From Bacteroidota bacterium (lineage in GTDB: Bacteria > Bacteroidota > Bacteroidia > Cytophagales > Cyclobacteriaceae), in the NCBI GenBank assembly GCA_018267135.1, contig JAFDZA010000010.1, positions 92,564 to 156,563 on the forward strand: a stretch of DNA of 64,000 nt, in the 5' to 3' direction. The notes under the pieces were generated by a model. The model saw only the letters and a list, made by a program, of their open reading frames with translations, was not told the origin of the DNA and ran no database searches. Positions 63,871-64,000 of this stretch are shown here, piece by piece (positions within the stretch are counted from its first letter, which is position 1; each line of letters begins with the position of its first letter). The position numbers were made by a program, and so were the translations under genes.

Positions 63871-64000
63871 TCGTCAATGAAATCCTTCTCCCCAGCCCCA
63901 GTTCAATTAATTTGAACAAAGTCGATAGTTGAATGTCGCTGTGTCCGTTCTCAATTCTTGAAATGAAACTTTTCTTTGTCCCAGTTTTATCTGCTAACTC
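63863..64000 (-). CDS. HTH XRE-family regulator (HigA-like), 5' end outside window
   Basis: The minus-strand frame is open from the window edge to a TAA at 63863-63865. It encodes an HTH_3-type helix-turn-helix (ELADKTGTKKSFISRIENG, then STLFKLIELGLGRRISLTIE). The end is a natural C-terminus for this short regulator/antitoxin type. It differs from the XRE remnants at 59833 and 61949. It overlaps the RHS fragment B reading frame by 8 bases. Confidence 0.75.
   Translation of the reverse strand, partial: ELADKTGTKKSFISRIENGHSDIQLSTLFKLIELGLGRRISLTIE

Noticed and set aside
1..64000. tRNA, rRNA or CRISPR elements
   Set aside because: No cloverleaf-like segments, rRNA stretches or regularly spaced direct repeats were noticed by eye.

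Overview
The window looks like a chromosome segment of a Bacteroidota bacterium, most likely a Cytophagales-type gliding or aerobic heterotroph. The reasons are Bacteroidota-style promoters (TAnnTTTG at -7), a TonB-dependent receptor, paired MacB-like permeases without their own ATPase, a periplasmic two-component propeller sensor kinase, anti-sigma/TonB fusion proteins, and many exported proteins and lipoproteins of families typical of the phylum. No rRNA, tRNA, CRISPR array or intact insertion sequence was found.

Layout. 1-8.5 kb: a truncated zinc metalloprotease, an ABC permease, a small exported protein with a FecA-like TonB receptor, a lipoprotein fusing NTF2-like and DinB-like domains, and a small membrane protein. 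8.5-17.1 kb (minus strand): a YwqK/MORN-like protein, a lipoprotein, gpmI, a giant 1557-aa exported protein and prmA. 17.2-24.3 kb (plus strand): a tightly coupled DUF58 / transglutaminase / MoxR / TPR operon. 24.3-29 kb: a metallo-beta-lactamase-fold hydrolase, a small His-rich periplasmic protein, and a compact minus-strand run of YcxB-like, recX, DinB, ATP-grasp and LysE genes. 29-35 kb: a surface-glycan locus (GT2, GT90, two GT4 and a GDP-mannose dehydratase-family enzyme) that also encodes an FG-GAP/VCBS repeat lipoprotein.

35-43.6 kb: a vWA / sigma-70 / anti-sigma-TonB cluster, an amino-acid permease, a degenerate Rieske protein, a 3-hydroxyacyl-CoA dehydrogenase, pheS and a WecA/MraY-like transferase with no ordinary start codon at its natural N-terminus. 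43.6-58.6 kb: a propeller sensor kinase, a tandem duplication of M1 peptidases, a HupE-like membrane protein, an M48 protease, a DUF6263 protein, and a second sigma-factor cluster lying beside a DUF6249-like protein and a MacB-like permease.

58.6-64 kb is an accessory region and the most interesting part. It holds two tandem, 5'-truncated RHS 'tip' genes. One ends in a metzincin-like peptidase domain (HExxHxxGxxD) and the other in a domain resembling zinc-phospholipase/HET-C proteins. Each is followed immediately by a lipoprotein gene that is a good immunity candidate. The two share an almost identical 97-bp junction, and each unit is bordered by an opposite-strand remnant of the same XRE-type regulator gene. 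To the left is a small two-gene cassette, with a frameshifted acetyltransferase-like gene and a short basic partner, enclosed by a 17-bp inverted repeat.
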